From contig JAFDTZ010000049.1 in the NCBI GenBank assembly GCA_019594305.1, positions 1 to 14,300 of the forward strand: a stretch of 14,300 nucleotides of DNA, given 5' to 3'. The translations under genes were made by a program, and so were the position numbers. Shown here piece after piece: positions 12,654-14,300 of this stretch. This DNA comes from Thermoplasmata archaeon (GTDB lineage: Archaea; Thermoplasmatota; Thermoplasmata; Halarchaeoplasmatales; Halarchaeoplasmataceae). Every line of letters begins with the position of its first letter. Within the stretch, counting starts at the first letter, position 1. The notes below the pieces were generated by a model. The model ran no database searches. It was not told the DNA's origin and saw only the letters and a list, made by a program, of their open reading frames with translations.

Positions 12654-13409
12654 ATGCTACCATATTGGCTTCAGGTTACCATTATCGGCTTGCTTGCCGG
12701 TGTCATCGGAACTGCCAGCGGAGGTCTGACGGTCATAATCGTCAAAAAAGTTCAGGACCGACTTTTAAGCGTACTCCTCGGTGCCTCGGCCGGTATAATG
12801 GCCAGCATAAGTTTTCTAGACCTTATCCCGGAGGCCATAGATGAGGGAACGATATACACTGCCATGATCGGTATCTTACTAGGTATAGGCATAATCGGTC
12901 TTCTCGATGTGAAATTCCCACATCGTCATTTTTCTTTCAGTAAAGATGGTGGTGGGGAGCACAACCGGTACTTAAAAACAGGCATACTGCTCAGTATAGG
13001 CATAGCGTTGCATAATCTTCCCGAAGGCGTCGCCATCGGAGCGAGTTTCATGGTGTCCTTCCAGGTGGGTTTGCTCCTGGCGGTATTGATAGCCATACAC
13101 AATTTTCCCGAAGGCATGGCCGTGGGCGCCGCAATGTGTGTCGGAGGAGTTAGGTCTAAGAAGGTATTGCTGATCACCGCATTGGCAGGTGTTCCCATGG
13201 GTATCGGTGCCTTCATCGGCGTCGCTCTCGGCGGTGTTTCACCGTGGACCCTATCCGTGAGTCTTGGCTTCGCCGCAGGGGCCATGCTGTACATCGTGTT
13301 CGACGAATTGATCCCCGATGCACACCGTAAGGCAACGGGACATTCGGCCATCATGGGCATACTCGCAGGTATACTGATAGGCATTTTCTTCATCGAATTG
13401 CTCCATTGA
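12654..13409 (+). CDS. ZIP-family divalent metal transporter
   Basis: The 251-residue product has about eight membrane helices and the two ZIP metal-site helices: HNLPEGVAIG (120-129; His120, Asn121, Glu124) and HNFPEGMAVG (149-158; His149, Asn150, Glu153). A further polar helix, FDELIPDAHR (216-225), is typical of ZupT-like members. A short loop at about 87-107, with His90, His92 and His103, may bind metal on the cytosolic side. ZIP proteins move Zn, Fe or Mn into the cytoplasm. Length agrees with ZupT-type bacterial and archaeal members (about 250-270). Co-transcription with a DtxR/IdeR-like regulator that has an iron-type metal site suggests iron or manganese uptake, repressed when metal is plentiful; zinc cannot be excluded from sequence alone. 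Confidence 0.92.
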   Translation: MLPYWLQVTIIGLLAGVIGTASGGLTVIIVKKVQDRLLSVLLGASAGIMASISFLDLIPEAIDEGTIYTAMIGILLGIGIIGLLDVKFPHRHFSFSKDGGGEHNRYLKTGILLSIGIALHNLPEGVAIGASFMVSFQVGLLLAVLIAIHNFPEGMAVGAAMCVGGVRSKKVLLITALAGVPMGIGAFIGVALGGVSPWTLSVSLGFAAGAMLYIVFDELIPDAHRKATGHSAIMGILAGILIGIFFIELLH

Positions 13410-13440
13410 ATTACAGGTAGAAAACGTATTTACAGGAAAT

Positions 13441-13475
13441 TATTTATACGCTTACCGATTTTTTCATCTTGTGAT
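13441..13475 (+). promoter_or_regulatory. Promoter and ribosome site of mscS-like gene
   Basis: TATTTATAC (13441-13449) predicts transcription start near 13470, and GTGAT (13471-13475) lies five bases before the ATG at 13481, giving a leader of about ten bases. TTACAGG occurs twice just upstream of the box (13411-13417 and 13430-13436), a possible but unproven regulator site. Confidence 0.5.
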
Positions 13476-13480
13476 TTAAT

Positions 13481-14296
13481 ATGGAAATAGCAGGCTACGG
13501 ACTGGAAGAAAATTTGCCCTATCTTGGCTTTAGTATATGGAACATCATACTCTTTGTGATAACCCTTGTGGTGGGTATTATACTGGTAAAGGTCGCATCA
13601 AGAAGCATTAAGAAGACAATGCTTAGAATGAAAATGACAAAGATACTATCCGAGTTTTTGACACGTTTTCTCAGAATAATACTCTATGTCTTTGTAATAG
13701 GTATATCACTGGCATTCCTAGGTGTTCAGGTGGGTGCGGCCCTTGTAAGCATATCCATCGTACTTGGATTCGTACTCGGTTTTGCCCTGGGTGATACCCT
13801 TAGCAACATTGCAGCGGGTGTTATGATTGCCGTTACCAGACCGTTCAAAGTGGGACATTATGTGAACGTGAACGGCGAGGAAGGAGTCATAAAAACAGTC
13901 GGCATCAGCGTAACGGAAATAGATACTCGGGATAACAAGCATATAATCATACCCAATAAACAGGTTTGGGGTAACAATATCATAAACTACGCCCATAATC
14001 CCATTAGAAGGATAGATCTGGAAACCGGTGTGGGATACGGGGATGATATTGATCTTGCCATAAAGACTTCATTGAAAACTCTTAGAAAACATCCAAAAGT
14101 GTTGAAAGACCCTGAGCCTCAAGCCAAGGTTAAATCCATGGACGACTCTGCCGTTACACTGGTGGTTAGACCATGGGTAAAGACGGATGATTACTGGGAT
14201 GTGTTCTTCGATCTGCAGAAGGAACTCAAAGAAGCCTACGACGAAGCAGGTCTTAATATACCATACCCACAGATGGACGTGCATCTAGACAAATAG
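13481..14296 (+). CDS. mscS: Small-conductance mechanosensitive channel, MscS family
   Basis: The 271-residue product matches the MscS core: three membrane helices (about 18-38, 62-81 and 84-118), the last being the pore helix rich in Gly and Ala (VGAALVSISIVLGFVLGFAL, then GDTLSNIAAGVMI). The beta domain follows (FKVGHYVNVNGEEGVI), then the conserved IPNKQVWGNNIINY (157-170) and a C-terminal alpha/beta domain ending in LNIPYPQMDVHL (258-269), close to the IPYPQMDV end of E. coli MscS. It would form a heptameric channel in the cytoplasmic membrane that opens on hypo-osmotic shock. Length is near the 286 of E. coli MscS and the gene is complete. It has its own promoter, with no operon partner visible; the window ends four bases after its stop. 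Confidence 0.94.
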   Translation: MEIAGYGLEENLPYLGFSIWNIILFVITLVVGIILVKVASRSIKKTMLRMKMTKILSEFLTRFLRIILYVFVIGISLAFLGVQVGAALVSISIVLGFVLGFALGDTLSNIAAGVMIAVTRPFKVGHYVNVNGEEGVIKTVGISVTEIDTRDNKHIIIPNKQVWGNNIINYAHNPIRRIDLETGVGYGDDIDLAIKTSLKTLRKHPKVLKDPEPQAKVKSMDDSAVTLVVRPWVKTDDYWDVFFDLQKELKEAYDEAGLNIPYPQMDVHLDK

Positions 14297-14300
14297 ATGC

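Noticed and set aside
12124..12663. 179-codon open frame on the minus strand across the DtxR-like gene
   Set aside because: It is a shadow of the regulator gene, with no family resemblance and no start signals.

Overview
The window looks archaeal, most likely a euryarchaeon of the Thermoplasmatota or a neighbouring lineage (lineage assignment is low confidence). The signs are TTTATA-type TATA boxes about 25 bases before many starts, several apparently leaderless or very short-leader mRNAs, GGTG/GAGG Shine-Dalgarno motifs, and archaeal families: a DUF134 regulator, an amphi-Trp protein, a short ArsR-type winged helix, a DtxR regulator with no SH3 domain, and a membrane protein carrying an archaeal-type N-terminal HTH. 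It is densely coded; the longest gap without a gene is about 218 bases (758-975). I see no rRNA, tRNA, CRISPR array or insertion sequence.

Layout. Positions 1-757 (minus) hold the N-terminal 252 codons of an ABC1/UbiB-type kinase cut by the window edge. It is divergent from a PLP enzyme at 976-2343 whose specificity residues fit tryptophanase rather than tyrosine phenol-lyase. A surface protein with four fibronectin type III domains follows (2403-3902), convergent with a small ArsR-like regulator (3911-4180, minus), which is itself divergent from an amphi-Trp protein (about 4253-4546).

The centre, 4566-10454 (minus), is the most interesting part. A 1416-residue alpha-2-macroglobulin/complement-like thioester protein, with intact GCGEQ motif and a C-terminal receptor-binding-like domain, is followed 12 bases later by a 541-residue protein joining an archaeal winged helix to about 12 membrane helices. 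The two probably form a bicistron with a leaderless promoter near 10480. The thioester protein carries an unusual transmembrane hairpin where the bait region of the family lies. A plausible, untested reading is a membrane-tethered, complement-like trap co-expressed with a membrane-embedded transcription regulator.

The right part holds an OsmC-like protein (10530-10982, minus), a DUF134 regulator (11028-11327), an atypical adenylate kinase with a zinc-ribbon LID and altered P-loop (11328-12113, minus), a DtxR/IdeR-like regulator and ZIP metal transporter in one operon (12213-13409) with a candidate metal-box operator in the promoter, and a complete MscS channel (13481-14296).
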